Assembly: GCA_001936135.1 (NCBI GenBank)
Contig: CP012814.1
Coordinates: 1,364,001 to 1,428,000, forward strand
Reading direction: 5' to 3'
From: Saccharomycopsis fibuligera x Saccharomycopsis cf. fibuligera
Lineage: Eukaryota > Ascomycota > Saccharomycetes > Ascoideales > Saccharomycopsidaceae
Length of the DNA: 64,000 bases
Shown here: positions 10,037-21,117 of the stretch, piece after piece
Layout of the letters: the number at the start of each line of letters is the position of its first letter
Position numbering within the stretch: the stretch's first letter is position 1
Position numbers and translations under genes: made by a program
Notes under the pieces: model-generated
What the model was told of the DNA's origin: nothing
What the model saw: only the letters and a program-made list of their open reading frames with translations
Databases searched by the model: none

Positions 10037-11598
10037 GTGAGGTGCTGCTGATCAGTGACCAACGAGAATTAGGTTAGTTTTAGAATTTTTTTTTTGTCAG
10101 TTGTGTTTTTCTATCCATCTATCTATCTATCTATATTCATGTTATGCAGAGCAGTGTTAGAGAATCTAAATGTAGCTGGACGCCTGTGCTCGACAATTGT
10201 CTGTGTCAAATCTCACCACCACCACCATCATTGATTAATGGTGAAAGCCCCTTGCCTGCGGTGTATACATGTCTATAGCCTTGACATTTTATGCCATTTG
10301 CTTGGACACCAATATGTTCCGCATCTTTCAACTTTGATAAGAAATAGGGCTTGCGGACCCTGCCACGAGGTAAAAAAAAAAAAAAAAAATCGAATATGGC
10401 TGCAATTATTCCAACGCAGACATCACATCTTTGCTATTATTTTGGTATTATTGCGCTGTGCAGTGCAAGGTAATCGCTCATAGCAATAGGAACGCTCCTA
10501 TGCTGATATACAATGCGGTGTGGAACGTCAGCTGCATTATGTGGTTGCGCTGTATACAAAGAAAGAAAAGGTTAAAGCAACAACACAAGTAATATGAACA
10601 AGACATTTGCAACGGTCTTGGGACATGAATGTATAGTTTATTCATTATCCCATTATACCGGTGGGCCTGTGGGCCGGTGGGCCTACCCTACAGCCATAGA
10701 GTGCGAATCTTCTTCCATTTGGACAATGACGCGATGATCCGGGAGTATTTGTATTGTTGGGATATCAAAAGCCACGGATAACCAATTGCACAATAGGCTG
10801 TCAAACTTTGTCTAGCCAGCCCATGTTCCCAAATTCACAAGCTCCCTGCCACGGTTGATAAAATGTCCAACATTTTGCTCACGACATGCACATTGCATGG
10901 CATACCTTAGTAAATACTATTTAACTCCCGCTTTCGACATTAGCAATCCACTAGGGCGTGATATGATGGAAAAGCAACCTAGTGGTTATATTCACAACTG
11001 CCAAAAAGAAAAAAAAAATGTACGACATCGCATACTGAAGTTTCTGTTGCACAGTACTCCTACTGTAGGTGTTTTTGGTATTGCCTTGTGCTGACGGTTC
11101 GCCAATTTACTAATTAACAATAATACCGTAAACGCAATACCAATCGTATTTGATATTATTACTTGCTTGACAACTTTTTTTTTTTTTGCCTGTTCCCCCT
11201 GATTCTTTGGGTGGTTATGTATGGCGGCATATTTTTTTTTTTTTTATTTTTATAAAAAGCTTTTACAGCCGAGTATAGTTGCTGTGTGCCATGCTTGTGC
11301 CCAAGAAGGAGCAACTCAACTATACACGTTTGCTTTCACACACTTATGCCAACCAACACACATACACGCAATAGCAGAGTGCCGAATGGCCTGCTCACTC
11401 GGACAAGATTTCAAGTATAAATATTTCCTTGTTTTCTCTTTGCCTATCCTTATTTCGTAGCTTCACTCTTGCTATATAAATCTCCATTAAAATTTAATAT
11501 ATTCTCCAATTACAATTACAATTAGAATTTTTTTATTTTATATTTTTTTTTTTTTTTTTTTTGCCCAACTGATTACTTAGCTCAAGTTTATACGCAAA
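10037..11598. other. Intergenic region between the two aldo-keto reductases
   Basis: No gene is supportable in these 1.56 kb. It holds an ATCT microsatellite (10118-10135), an A run (10372-10388), a GC-rich direct repeat of CCGGTGGGCCT at 10658-10668 and 10674-10684, poly-T tracts, and a TATATAAA box at 11473-11480, which is 119-126 bp before the next ATG. Confidence 0.6.
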
Positions 11599-12480
11599 AT
11601 GGCCGTCATCACCAGCAAACTCCTCAAGTTGAACAATGGTAGATCCATCCCAAGATTGGGCTTTGGCCTTTACCTCACGCCACCTGGAGAAGCCATCAAC
11701 CTCACCTATCAGGCCCTTAAACATGGGTTCCGTCACATTGACTCTGCTGAATCCTACCAAAACGAATTAGAAGCCGTCAAAGGGATTAAGAAATGGATTG
11801 ACGAAGATCCTCAAAACAATAAACGAGAAGACGTATGGTACACAACCAAGATCAAAAACAAGCTTGTCACTTATGACGGGGTGCAGAGCAGTATCAAGGA
11901 AAGAGTGGAAATCGCAAAGCAACACATTGGTTACATCGACTTGGTGTTGCTCCATTCCCCATTGACTGATAAAGAAGGTAGATTAGGCGCATGGAAGAAA
12001 TTGCAAGAGTACATCACTGAACATCCGGATGACGTCAAATCTATTGGCGTCTCCAACTATGGGGTCAAGCATTTGAAGGAATTATTTGAATGGGACGGAT
12101 TCAAAATCAATCCAGTGGTTAATCAAATTGAGTTGAATCCATGGCTAACTCATGCGGACATTGTGGAATATGCCAAGTTACACGATGTTCACATTGAAGC
12201 ATTTTCCCCATTGACTAGACAAACAAGACTCAACGACCCAGAAGTTAGCAAATATGCTAAAAAATACGGTAAGACTAATGCACAAATTTTGCTTAGATGG
12301 TCTATTCAAAAAGGATTTGTTCCATTGGTAAAGACCGTTCATGTTGAACGTATCCCTGAAAACTTGGACATTTGGGATTTTGAATTAAGTACAGAGGATG
12401 TCAAAGCATTGTCCCATGATGATGAATATTATTTGGCTGACGAGTCTTGGGATCCAACTGTTTATAAGGATGACAAATAA
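11599..12480 (+). CDS. Aldo-keto reductase, YJR096W-like (copy 2)
   Basis: 293-aa paralogue of the reductase at 9158-10036. It conserves the tetrad Asp48, Tyr53 (HIDSAESYQNE), Lys84 (YTTKIK) and His119 (LVLLHSP), and the same KWIDEDPQNNKREDVWYTTK block. The two proteins align end to end without large gaps. The cofactor-binding end (LVKTVHVERIPENL) is intact, so NADPH use is expected. Codons are mostly A/T-ending, unlike copy 1. The gene is followed convergently by a phospholipase B gene, so the two reductases lie between two phospholipase B genes. A TATA box sits at 11473-11480. Substrate unknown. Confidence 0.93.
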   Translation: MAVITSKLLKLNNGRSIPRLGFGLYLTPPGEAINLTYQALKHGFRHIDSAESYQNELEAVKGIKKWIDEDPQNNKREDVWYTTKIKNKLVTYDGVQSSIKERVEIAKQHIGYIDLVLLHSPLTDKEGRLGAWKKLQEYITEHPDDVKSIGVSNYGVKHLKELFEWDGFKINPVVNQIELNPWLTHADIVEYAKLHDVHIEAFSPLTRQTRLNDPEVSKYAKKYGKTNAQILLRWSIQKGFVPLVKTVHVERIPENLDIWDFELSTEDVKALSHDDEYYLADESWDPTVYKDDK

Positions 12481-14315
12481 GGGAATCAATCGCTTTGGAA
12501 ATAAATAGGCAATTGATTACCTCATAATGAAATGAATTTTCACCAATTGGAAGCAAGTAATGCACGAATGGCCTTTTGGTCTTGTCTAACTATTTTTTTT
12601 TTTTTTTTTTTTTGTTTTTCTTAAACATTCGCATTGTAGACTAGTAGTGTATAATTATAATGGCTCTAAATTAGTGACTATAAATGGACTAAGGGGATCA
12701 TACATAGTTGGGCAAGCGAGCAATCCAAATGAGATCAACCATCAATGGTTGCTTTACTTTCTGTTTAGCATTATCTCACAGCGCCAACAAAAACAAAAAC
12801 AACAGTTCTTTATACCGTGCCAGTGGACGCTAAAATTTGTACCAACATTAACCCAACCAGAGTTGGTAAGCCACAACTAACCAATGAGTTTCAGTCCAGG
12901 GCAGATTGTAGCATCTTAAGGTTTGGAAACAAGTTCAGTGGTGTCCTGTTTCATTTTGTGTGAGCACATGTCTGAAACAACATCCTGTGTTCGGCCATCG
13001 ACGATCACTGCCGTATTCCATAAAGCTCACTTGCTTCGGGCGAACGTGAACCTGAATTGACAGCCAGAGCCAGACAGACAGACAATACAATACAATAGTG
13101 TATCACTGATCCTTATTGCGCCCCAAAGCCTGTCAACAACAACAACAACTTCTTAACTTGCCAACTACATATGCATCCATCATTTGGAATTCAACTAAAC
13201 ACAGTATGACACCGCAGATCTTGAAACCTGCCAATGGGGATAATGCGCTGTACTCATTGATATCAAAACGGAGGATCAACGGTTTTTCACAGGTCAGCTC
13301 AAGCTTAAGCTATATGTGAAATGAAAAATCCAAAAAAAAAATTAAAAATTTCAAACTTGGCAGTTTTGCAGATCAGACATGCCGATTGAAAATCTGCCGC
13401 ATTTCCTCTTGTCAAAATTGGTCTTTAGAATGTGTAAAATGTTACCATTTCTTGGACAGTCGTATGCGTACATTGGCCATGTAAATTCTATAGAATCTCG
13501 GCTCAGATATGTCAATATTAACCAGTTAGTGTGGCAGAGCTACGAAATGTATGTGTCTATGATCTCAACCAATAAGCTTCAAATCCTTCATTCCAAAAAC
13601 CCGTTGTTTTCCTCTCCACTCAATTGGGATAACATAGTCATATTTGCCAAGATGAAATAGCACTAATTTGGAAATTCATGTACTATTAGTAGCAGCCCGT
13701 GGCATTTTGGGGCAGTCCGTGGCAGTCCGTGGTACTCCGTGGTGACCGGGATGATACAATGCAAGAAAAAACTGGCTAATTTTAGCTTCTTTCAAAGCAT
13801 GTTTTTTAGTCATTTTCCACTTAATTCCATCATTTTGTGGATTACTTCCAGCTATGGCGGGCTATATGCTTACTGGTTTGAGGAGTCTGATTATTTGATT
13901 AGGTTATGGATGCACGCGGGAAAAAGTAGTTATCGAGAAGCATATTGGCTTTGGCAAAGCTAAACAAAAAAAAACTCTAATCACCGGGGGGCTCAGTTGA
14001 CTGATCACATTGCCCAAAAACAGAAGAATCAAAGTTACAAGATAAGTGTGGAGAACAGTAAGTGATTTTTATCAAACGTTTTCACTTTCGAATATAGTGG
14101 ATTGCGTGTGTCTCAGACACAGGAACACTCAACATAAAAAAGAAAATTAGCGAATAGGGATCGCGACCTAATTGGTACTAATGGCCAATACTAGAAGAAC
14201 TGAAGATATTCAATGCTATGAGTGAATATGGAAAGATAACAAGAATAAAAGGATATCGAAGTAAACAAAAAAGTAAACAAACAAATAAACAAGCAAACAA
14301 AACACGCCTCCCACA
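12481..14315. other. Intergenic region between reductase copy 2 and phospholipase B copy 2
   Basis: This 1.8-kb convergent region shows no supportable gene. It has a T run (about 12594-12614), short direct repeats of a GCAGTCCGTG-like unit at 13692-13745, and a CAAA/TAAA-rich purine stretch (14262-14302) next to the phospholipase stop. A 93-codon ATG frame at 13379-13660 has no family signature and I do not call it. Confidence 0.55.
13692..13745. repeat. Short imperfect direct repeats (GCAGTCCGTG-like)
   Basis: Four to five imperfect copies of a unit like GCAGTCCGTG occur back to back (GCAGCCCGTG, GCAGTCCGTG twice, GTACTCCGTG). They form a GC-rich block in AT-rich surroundings. Function unknown; a protein-binding array or replication slippage would both fit. 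Confidence 0.7.
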
Positions 14316-16112
14316 TTACACCTCTCCATTCCAGCAGTACTCTTCAAAGCATTTTTGGCACTGCTCACTTTGCTCAATCCCCAATCGTTCCTGCTTGCGA
14401 CGTAATATTGCACACCCAATGCAGGTCCGATAATCAGGCAAATCATCACTATTCCCACTACTCCACTGATTCAGCACATCGGTCAAGTTATTTCTCGTAG
14501 CCACTGCAAACCCGTTCTTAATCATTCCAAGCTTGTCCTTCTCAGAGTATGCCATTTGCATTGTTGTCGTATTGGCCATGTAGTTGTATTCTCTATTAGC
14601 ATTATAAATCACTAATGGCGGCACACTGCTCAATGAAGTCAAATTCTTAGCATCACAGCCAAAGAAAACTGGTTTTTTGTTCAATTTCTTACTAACAAAG
14701 GTTTCTGATGGTGGAATGTAAGGAAATGAAAAAGTTTCGCCAATTGGCATGAATTGTCGATTATAAGTGTATTGTAAAGCAGAAGCATTGGGCCACAGGT
14801 TACCAGTATCAGCACTATTATCAAAGGCAAACACTAAATCAACTTGTCTTTCTGGAACCATTAAAGGGATCATTGGCATATTTTGCCAATCTTGGCCACC
14901 ATCAACAAGAGCAAATTCCTTATTATTGCTAAATTCTTCTAATTGCCCTAATTTACTTTGATAAAATGGATTAGGACTATAAATGGCGCCACTCCAATAT
15001 GATGTATCAATTTTTTGAATCATTTTCTTAACCAACGCATAAATGATTTTTACTGACTCAACCGAATCTTTCACTGATTCGTATCCCAAATCAAAAATGT
15101 TGGAGCTACTGGCCATTATAAAGGCAGCATTGTCAAACCCTTTAATGCATTGGTTCTCATTAACAGGTCTCTTGTTGCTGTAATTGGTGCCCAAATATTC
15201 CATTTCGGTGAATGCCCTACCGGTGTTATCCCAGGTGCCAAATTCAAATGGATTGCTCTCAAAAATAGTTGAGTTTTCCACAGTAATATCATACTGATTG
15301 AATTTTCCATCAGCTACAGATATTGGGAATGGCATTTTTGCATTAGCAAAAGCAGGAACTGTGGTGATATCTGACCAAGTTTGAGCATTGCGTTGTTTAT
15401 GACTAGTCAGTAAGAACCTTGTAGCTAATGCACGACCCCAAATATCAACAACAGAGACTTTGAATCCAGCATTATGCTTTTGCCAAACTGAATAAACCCA
15501 TTTTTTCCAAGCTAAGTATGTGGAAAATTTGTAGTGTTTGTTATTGCCATTGTCGCTAGAGACTTCGTATAATGGTCGTTGGATTTGCCAGAATTCTTTA
15601 CTGTACATTATTTCTTCTACCGAGGACCAGTTGTTTAGGGCTAAAGTTCCAACTAGCCAATTTCCACCACTGATACCGGCCAAATATGTGGATGACTGTA
15701 GTAGACCTCCAAGGCCATGTTGGAAAGCGCCAGTAGTGCGGTTGTCCAAAGCAGATAATTCTCCAGCGCCACAAAGCATTGCACGAAATCCACCGCCGGA
15801 GAAACCTAACCCAATTTTGATACTATCGGTGAGATTTTGTGAAGTTGGGTGTATGAGAGATTCATATTCACTGGAGTTTAAGTTGGTAGAGTACTTAAAA
15901 AAATCCAAGAGATGCAATTGGGAATGTGAAATTCTTTTCTTGAGCCAACTGGTTTCTTTTGCGCTGAGTCCATTGGCCTCTCGGACATAAGTTTCTTTGT
16001 CAATGGGACAAGAAACAGTGTGTGGAGCGTAGCTGTTAGTTGGTGAACGAGCAAGAACAGTTGAGCACGCAGATAAAAGGAACACGAGTATTTCGAATAC
16101 AAGGATATTCAT
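14316..16112 (-). CDS. Secreted phospholipase B, AT-rich copy
   Basis: 598-aa fungal phospholipase B. It has a signal peptide (residues 1-21), the motif GLGFSGGGFRAML (Arg110), the nucleophile elbow AGISGGNW (Ser148), and the Asp-containing LVDGGQDWQNMPMIPLM. Cysteine pairs lie near the C-terminus (CIGCAILRRKQERLG, CQKCFEEYCW). N-glycosylation sequons are frequent. No GPI signal is seen, so it is likely secreted. It is a paralogue of 6008-7987 but lacks the Ser/Gly runs and uses A/T-ending codons. Expected role: hydrolysis of host or environmental phospholipids and lysophospholipids for nutrition. It converges with reductase copy 2. Confidence 0.94.
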   Translation of the reverse strand: MNILVFEILVFLLSACSTVLARSPTNSYAPHTVSCPIDKETYVREANGLSAKETSWLKKRISHSQLHLLDFFKYSTNLNSSEYESLIHPTSQNLTDSIKIGLGFSGGGFRAMLCGAGELSALDNRTTGAFQHGLGGLLQSSTYLAGISGGNWLVGTLALNNWSSVEEIMYSKEFWQIQRPLYEVSSDNGNNKHYKFSTYLAWKKWVYSVWQKHNAGFKVSVVDIWGRALATRFLLTSHKQRNAQTWSDITTVPAFANAKMPFPISVADGKFNQYDITVENSTIFESNPFEFGTWDNTGRAFTEMEYLGTNYSNKRPVNENQCIKGFDNAAFIMASSSNIFDLGYESVKDSVESVKIIYALVKKMIQKIDTSYWSGAIYSPNPFYQSKLGQLEEFSNNKEFALVDGGQDWQNMPMIPLMVPERQVDLVFAFDNSADTGNLWPNASALQYTYNRQFMPIGETFSFPYIPPSETFVSKKLNKKPVFFGCDAKNLTSLSSVPPLVIYNANREYNYMANTTTMQMAYSEKDKLGMIKNGFAVATRNNLTDVLNQWSSGNSDDLPDYRTCIGCAILRRKQERLGIEQSEQCQKCFEEYCWNGEV

Positions 16113-18116
16113 ACTGGGGTAGTGCGTTTCATTAAAAAGTTTTTTAATATGTGGAGTATAAGTCGCTTGCGAATTGATTTTCCACCAGATTATTTAATTC
16201 TGCTATCAAGACCACAAGACAAGTCGCTTGTACTTTATAATATCTGGAAGCTGTCCACCTATATTTTCTTGCAAAACGAATAGAAGTTGTGCCCTTTTTT
16301 AGATATGGATCCTTGAAGTTCCCCCAATGATTATGAATATAATATTCTCATAATTTAAGTCTAACAATTCACGCAAGACTGCAAGCTGGTGCAACGTCAC
16401 GAAATAATATATATTCCAGCATCCAAAAAAAAGACAATCATTAATGGAAAATTTTTTACTTAATAAGCCCCCATATCCACTTTGAAAAGTATCCTTATGG
16501 AGGGCACATTTTTGGATTGTCCCAGGAGAATGAAGGGCATTGCGATGCATGGTGGTAGGTCTAGATATCCTCGAGGGAATGCTGGCACCGATTGACAACT
16601 GGCTGGTGGGTGCATGGTTCGAGGTGTGATTTATGATGGTATTTGGCGTTAGTCTACGTTATAAAGAAGATGGTAAAAATTAAAAATTAACTGCATGTAA
16701 AGTGACAGTCAATCAATTTGGGATCTACTTGATAGTTCATTAGTAGAAATACTTGAGATACATTTATAAACTAGATTTGAGGCTCCTCATGTTGAGGTTT
16801 TTTTTTTTTATTTTTAGATATGGCCTTACATGACCAATTGCTTACATAATACCTGATCGCTGTTGCCTAGGGCAGCTGAGAGCCCCATTCTCAATTAGGA
16901 TGCTTTTGTGGTGCTAATGCTGCACGATCCCGTATGCCCTGCGCAGTATTATTAAACACTCTCCAAACCCATCTTGCTTTCTGGATTTAACTTAACTTGT
17001 TCCTCAATTCAAGTCTTTAGCAGTCTGCCGTTATGACATTTTTTCCAATTACCATTGTTGTTGCATAAACAAATGTTTGTTTGTTTGTTTGTACTTTGGA
17101 GGGGCCGTGAATTGAAAAGTCATTAACTTGAAACAGAAAGAAAACGGTAGCACTTGAATGAAAACAAGCCCTTCACAAGCAAGTAAATTCAGAAAATACA
17201 CTCGTTTTTAAAAACAGCATAAATACACAAGCTTTTGGGGCTAATAGAATTTAATTAGCACCAGTTCCAGCGAATTCTGGCCCAATCTTTAAGTTTTTTT
17301 AGAAGATCCAGTTCAAAGCAAAGTCAACTAAATCCAATCAATTGAAGTGAATTAATCAACTAGTTTGAATTGGCAGAAGAAGTCGCGCGCATAATAGAAG
17401 CCTACACGCATCATAATCCATGCGTATGTTTTTGGACGTGGGCACAGCTAACTGCAATTTCCAGCAGCTATGCGCAGTACTCAACAATAAACAAAATTGC
17501 TCAAGGTGCCCGAGATATGCATACAAATGCTCAAAAAGTGGGTTTGTAAGCTGCTAGAGGAAAGCTGTCTCGGGCTAAGGCAGATGGCTGCAGGACTATA
17601 CGTCAAAGAGCAGGGAATGGCTGCAGGAATTTTATGCACTATTTACTGCTTCTTGCTGCATCATGGCTGCCCTAATCTGTTGATGCGTGTGTTATTGTTG
17701 ATTCATTTGTTTATGTTGATTTTATTTGTTTTCTTTCAAGTTCCTAAATGTCCAAATGATGCTTGTTTACCATGCTTGCTTGCCGTATACAGCTGTGATT
17801 TCATTTGGCAAAAGTTTATGTAGTTTTATATAAAGCAATCCCTTGATCCCTACTTTTCCACCCCGTAAGATTTTTCTGGACCTGCTTTGTTTATATTTTT
17901 GTTTTGTTTGTTTTTCTAGTTTTTTTCTTTTTTTTTTTTAGCTTCTGTTTTTGTGTATCTTTGAAAATTGTATCACATTCATTGGTTGTGTTGTTCTACA
18001 CCAAGCTAGCTTTTTACAATTTAACTTCTGTCATTCGTTTTACCAATAAAAGTTAGTGGCTAGTGTTTATTGAGCAACTATTATTCATTCGTTTTATTCA
18101 TTTGACAATATTGAAA
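16113..18116. other. 2-kb intergenic region
   Basis: No gene is supportable. It contains TTTG repeats (about 17071-17093), poly-T tracts, a TATA-like box near 17828 and a T-rich leader before the ATG at 18117. A 108-codon frame at 17497-17823 begins with a non-ATG codon and resembles no family. Confidence 0.5.
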
Positions 18117-19949
18117 ATGAGATTCAAGAGATTTAAGCCAGCTTTCAATCAGCTCAATCATACCAATTTTAGCTGTAACAATAGTAACAGCAGCAACAAC
18201 CGTTCTTCAACCCTCCTTATTAGTGATCTAAGTCAAAAATTATCTACAAAGGACAAACAAATTGAAAATCTCAACGATCAGTTAAGTAAATTGGCTATTC
18301 AATTATCAGCTTTACAATCTACGATGATATCCCGCGATAATAACGATTTCAAGAACAGTACCGATAATTGCGAGACGGTCCGCAGTGAAAATGGACATGG
18401 AAATACAATTCAACAAGTGCCGGACGAAATAATTGGAGATGAAACTAGCACGATTGGCGATGTTGCCACATATCAGACAAGCATCGATAGCCATCATAGT
18501 GAACTATCAGATAACCACTCAGACTGCTCATTCCAGTCATATCACTCATTAGACTACTTTACCAACGCTGGTGATACTAGTAATGTTTCAAATGCAACAA
18601 CAGATGCGGGTCTTTTAAAACACTCTTCCGAGTATGGATTTACCAATAACAATATTTCCCTTGGAAACAGTTTGATCAAAACATATGAAGAAAGCAACCT
18701 GCATTTGTTGGAAAAGCTTAAGCTAAAAGAAAGTGAAAATATATCATTAATTCACAAGTTAAACCAGCTTGATGAACAGCTTTTTTTCACACAGCAGCAG
18801 TTACAAATTGCAAACGAAAAGCTTGCTGCTCCTTGCAACTGTCACCAGCTGGCACTAAATAGCCCTCAGCCAGCATACAAAGGGCTTAGACCTGTTGACA
18901 GTCTGTTAAATGCTACTACAATAGACAAATTGGTTAGTAGAATGTCAAATGGCGCGCCATCATCGCTGGCCGATAGTACTACTTTTGCTCCATCAATTCA
19001 TTTTGAATCTTTGACAGACACTCCAAGGGATAAAAATGTTCAGGAAGCTGAAGAGGCTAAAGAGTTCATTTCTGATCTTTTCGATGCTATTCCATTCATT
19101 AATTTTGACGGTGCTTCTGACAGCAGTGGGAACGATCTCAATTCAAAAGATTCCGCATTGTCTTTGAAGAGCAGTGACACCAATAGCAGTAGTAGCTCAG
19201 CTAACACTACGTTCAACAGCACAGCTATAACGAGTCTTGCAGACAGTTCAAATGTTAAAGAAAAAAACATCGTTAATGCTAGCAGTGCCAGAAACTCTTG
19301 TGATAGTTTGCTATCATTGAATAAATCAGCTATCAATTTCGGTGCATTTAACAACAGTAACAGAGTACCATCAATGGCATCGGAACATCTTCCTATTCCA
19401 TCTACTCCGAGTACCAAACAAAATCCTATCAAATCTAAATCACCGTCTACCAGAACAATAAAATCATTCACCACAAACTCAAAGAGAAAAGTTCATCAAC
19501 TTTCCCTATATCTTAGTCCTTCTAAGGACCAGCTTAATACACAAACCAGTTCTGCTACTATCAGCTCACCAATGTCTTTAAGAAGTTCTGTGAATTTCAA
19601 TGATGAACTAGATTTGGACAATTTGACTGCTCCTTCAACTCCATCCACCCCAGTTACTCCAAAATTTTCCAATTATTTCAATGCAAACGATATGACGGAT
19701 ATAAAGTTGAATTTCAATCCAACAAAATTCTCAAACAGATCTTCACCAATGTTGTCTAATTCATCTACATTCTCAACAATCAGCTCTGTCAGTACTTTTG
19801 GGTCGACTTCTGGTAAAATGTTGAATTTTGGAGACGAATATTTCCCTACTGATAGCACGCTAAAAAGACAACCAAGTGGAACAGTGAAAACCAAAAAAAG
19901 TGGCAACTTTTATCCAGCTTCAATGGAGATTATCAATGAAGTAAACTAA
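18117..19949 (+). CDS. Ser/Asn-rich protein with N-terminal coiled coil, function unknown
   Basis: 610-aa protein that I do not recognise. The start is the first ATG in frame; the frame opens a little earlier without one. There is a basic N-terminus (MRFKRFKPAF), an Asn/Ser tract, a heptad-like helix (DLSQKLSTKDKQIENLNDQL) and a second one at about residues 200-260. The C-terminal half is rich in Ser/Thr-Pro sites (PSTPSTKQNP, TAPSTPSTPVTPKF) and has basic patches, the mark of a cyclin-dependent-kinase-regulated scaffold. No membrane segment or enzyme motif is seen. The few CTG codons fall in Ser-rich contexts. A cytoskeletal or cell-cycle role is a guess. Confidence 0.82.
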   Translation: MRFKRFKPAFNQLNHTNFSCNNSNSSNNRSSTLLISDLSQKLSTKDKQIENLNDQLSKLAIQLSALQSTMISRDNNDFKNSTDNCETVRSENGHGNTIQQVPDEIIGDETSTIGDVATYQTSIDSHHSELSDNHSDCSFQSYHSLDYFTNAGDTSNVSNATTDAGLLKHSSEYGFTNNNISLGNSLIKTYEESNLHLLEKLKLKESENISLIHKLNQLDEQLFFTQQQLQIANEKLAAPCNCHQLALNSPQPAYKGLRPVDSLLNATTIDKLVSRMSNGAPSSLADSTTFAPSIHFESLTDTPRDKNVQEAEEAKEFISDLFDAIPFINFDGASDSSGNDLNSKDSALSLKSSDTNSSSSSANTTFNSTAITSLADSSNVKEKNIVNASSARNSCDSLLSLNKSAINFGAFNNSNRVPSMASEHLPIPSTPSTKQNPIKSKSPSTRTIKSFTTNSKRKVHQLSLYLSPSKDQLNTQTSSATISSPMSLRSSVNFNDELDLDNLTAPSTPSTPVTPKFSNYFNANDMTDIKLNFNPTKFSNRSSPMLSNSSTFSTISSVSTFGSTSGKMLNFGDEYFPTDSTLKRQPSGTVKTKKSGNFYPASMEIINEVN

Positions 19950-21117
19950 GACATTTTCGCAAAACTTATTTTTTATTTTTCTTCATCGGACTGCCCTGTT
20001 CTAGAATTTTGTATTATAATCGTTACCTATTTTTTTTTTCTTGTTTAGTGTGCTTTTTGTTCCTTCCCCTTGTTCGTTGTTGTTTTAATACTTTGTTTTG
20101 CTAACACGTTGCTTTTGGCCCGCCTTCTTAGCGATTTTAAAGGAGATAGTTTCATGTTTCTCCAAATGTTCTAATTTGACGCTGGAACGGATACTACTCC
20201 ACAATAATTTCCAATCCGTCTGTCATTACTTATATCCAAGACGTTCCTTCTTTCTCTACCATCCTCCCCTTATTCGTATCAACTACATTCTTGCTTCAGG
20301 GTTAGTGGTCAATCAACATACCTATTTTTGCTGTTCTCTATTCCTCACGCTTTATGGTTTTATTTTCTCTTTCCTTTGCCTTTCTTGTTTACGTCTCGGT
20401 TTTTTTTTTTTTATTTTATTCTGCTGTTCGCTTACATTATATCTAGATAATTGGTTTATTATTTCGTTCTTTTCGTCTTTTCTCGTTATCCGTTAAACAT
20501 TTTTATCAAGTTGGTAGACATTAAAATGTCTGATTAGGTTATGATTAGTGAGTTACTTATATTCTTCTGCCGTGTCCTTATTTAGGTGCTAATTATACCC
20601 ATTATTGCTCTTTTTTTGCTTATTTCTGTAAGATACCACTCCTGAAACGATAGTACTCGCCGTAAACGACATGTTGTAGATGTAGAATTAATACGTATCA
20701 AATTTGGCGAATCAAGACATGTTCCGGGGCACACAACCAGCGTTTTTCTAGTGGCAACTGTGATGCTCGAAAGAAGGAAAAACAGAAACAAAAAACAGAA
20801 AAACCGTCAAAGTCATCAACTGAAACACACTAAACACCAGACACTCAACACACAGCAACCTCAGCAGCTACAACAGCAGACAATATCAATAGCTTTCGTT
20901 CAAGTAGAAGCACCGTTTCAAGTGAAATAACATCAAGAACGTCAAAAAACTTCAGTATCATTCACTCGGCTGTGATATCTACTATCAGCACTATCATTAT
21001 CATTATCATTATTGACTCTTTAAGCTCTGTTTTGATATAATAATCAATACTGGCCTACATTAAAGTGAAGCTATCTGAAACTAATATATTGTTATCTTTC
21101 TTGTTAACTGAATAGTC
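19950..21117. promoter_or_regulatory. Long T/pyrimidine-rich intergenic region and leader of the Edc1-like gene
   Basis: No gene is supportable in these 1.17 kb. The first part is strongly pyrimidine-rich on the plus strand (19960-20500). The last 300 bp are A/C-rich (CAACA, CAAC units, TCATTATCATTA at 20993-21010), typical of a long 5' untranslated leader. Confidence 0.45.

Noticed and set aside
13379-13660. 93-codon ATG frame between reductase copy 2 and phospholipase B copy 2
   Set aside because: No recognisable domain, no signal peptide and no nearby promoter element; length is within chance for AT-rich DNA.
6008-16112. Phospholipase/reductase block as a biosynthetic gene cluster
   Set aside because: The four genes are two paralogue pairs with general hydrolase and reductase functions; no core synthase, regulator or transporter accompanies them.
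17497-17823. 108-codon frame upstream of the coiled-coil protein gene
   Set aside because: Does not begin with ATG, composition is like the flanking non-coding DNA, and it resembles no family.
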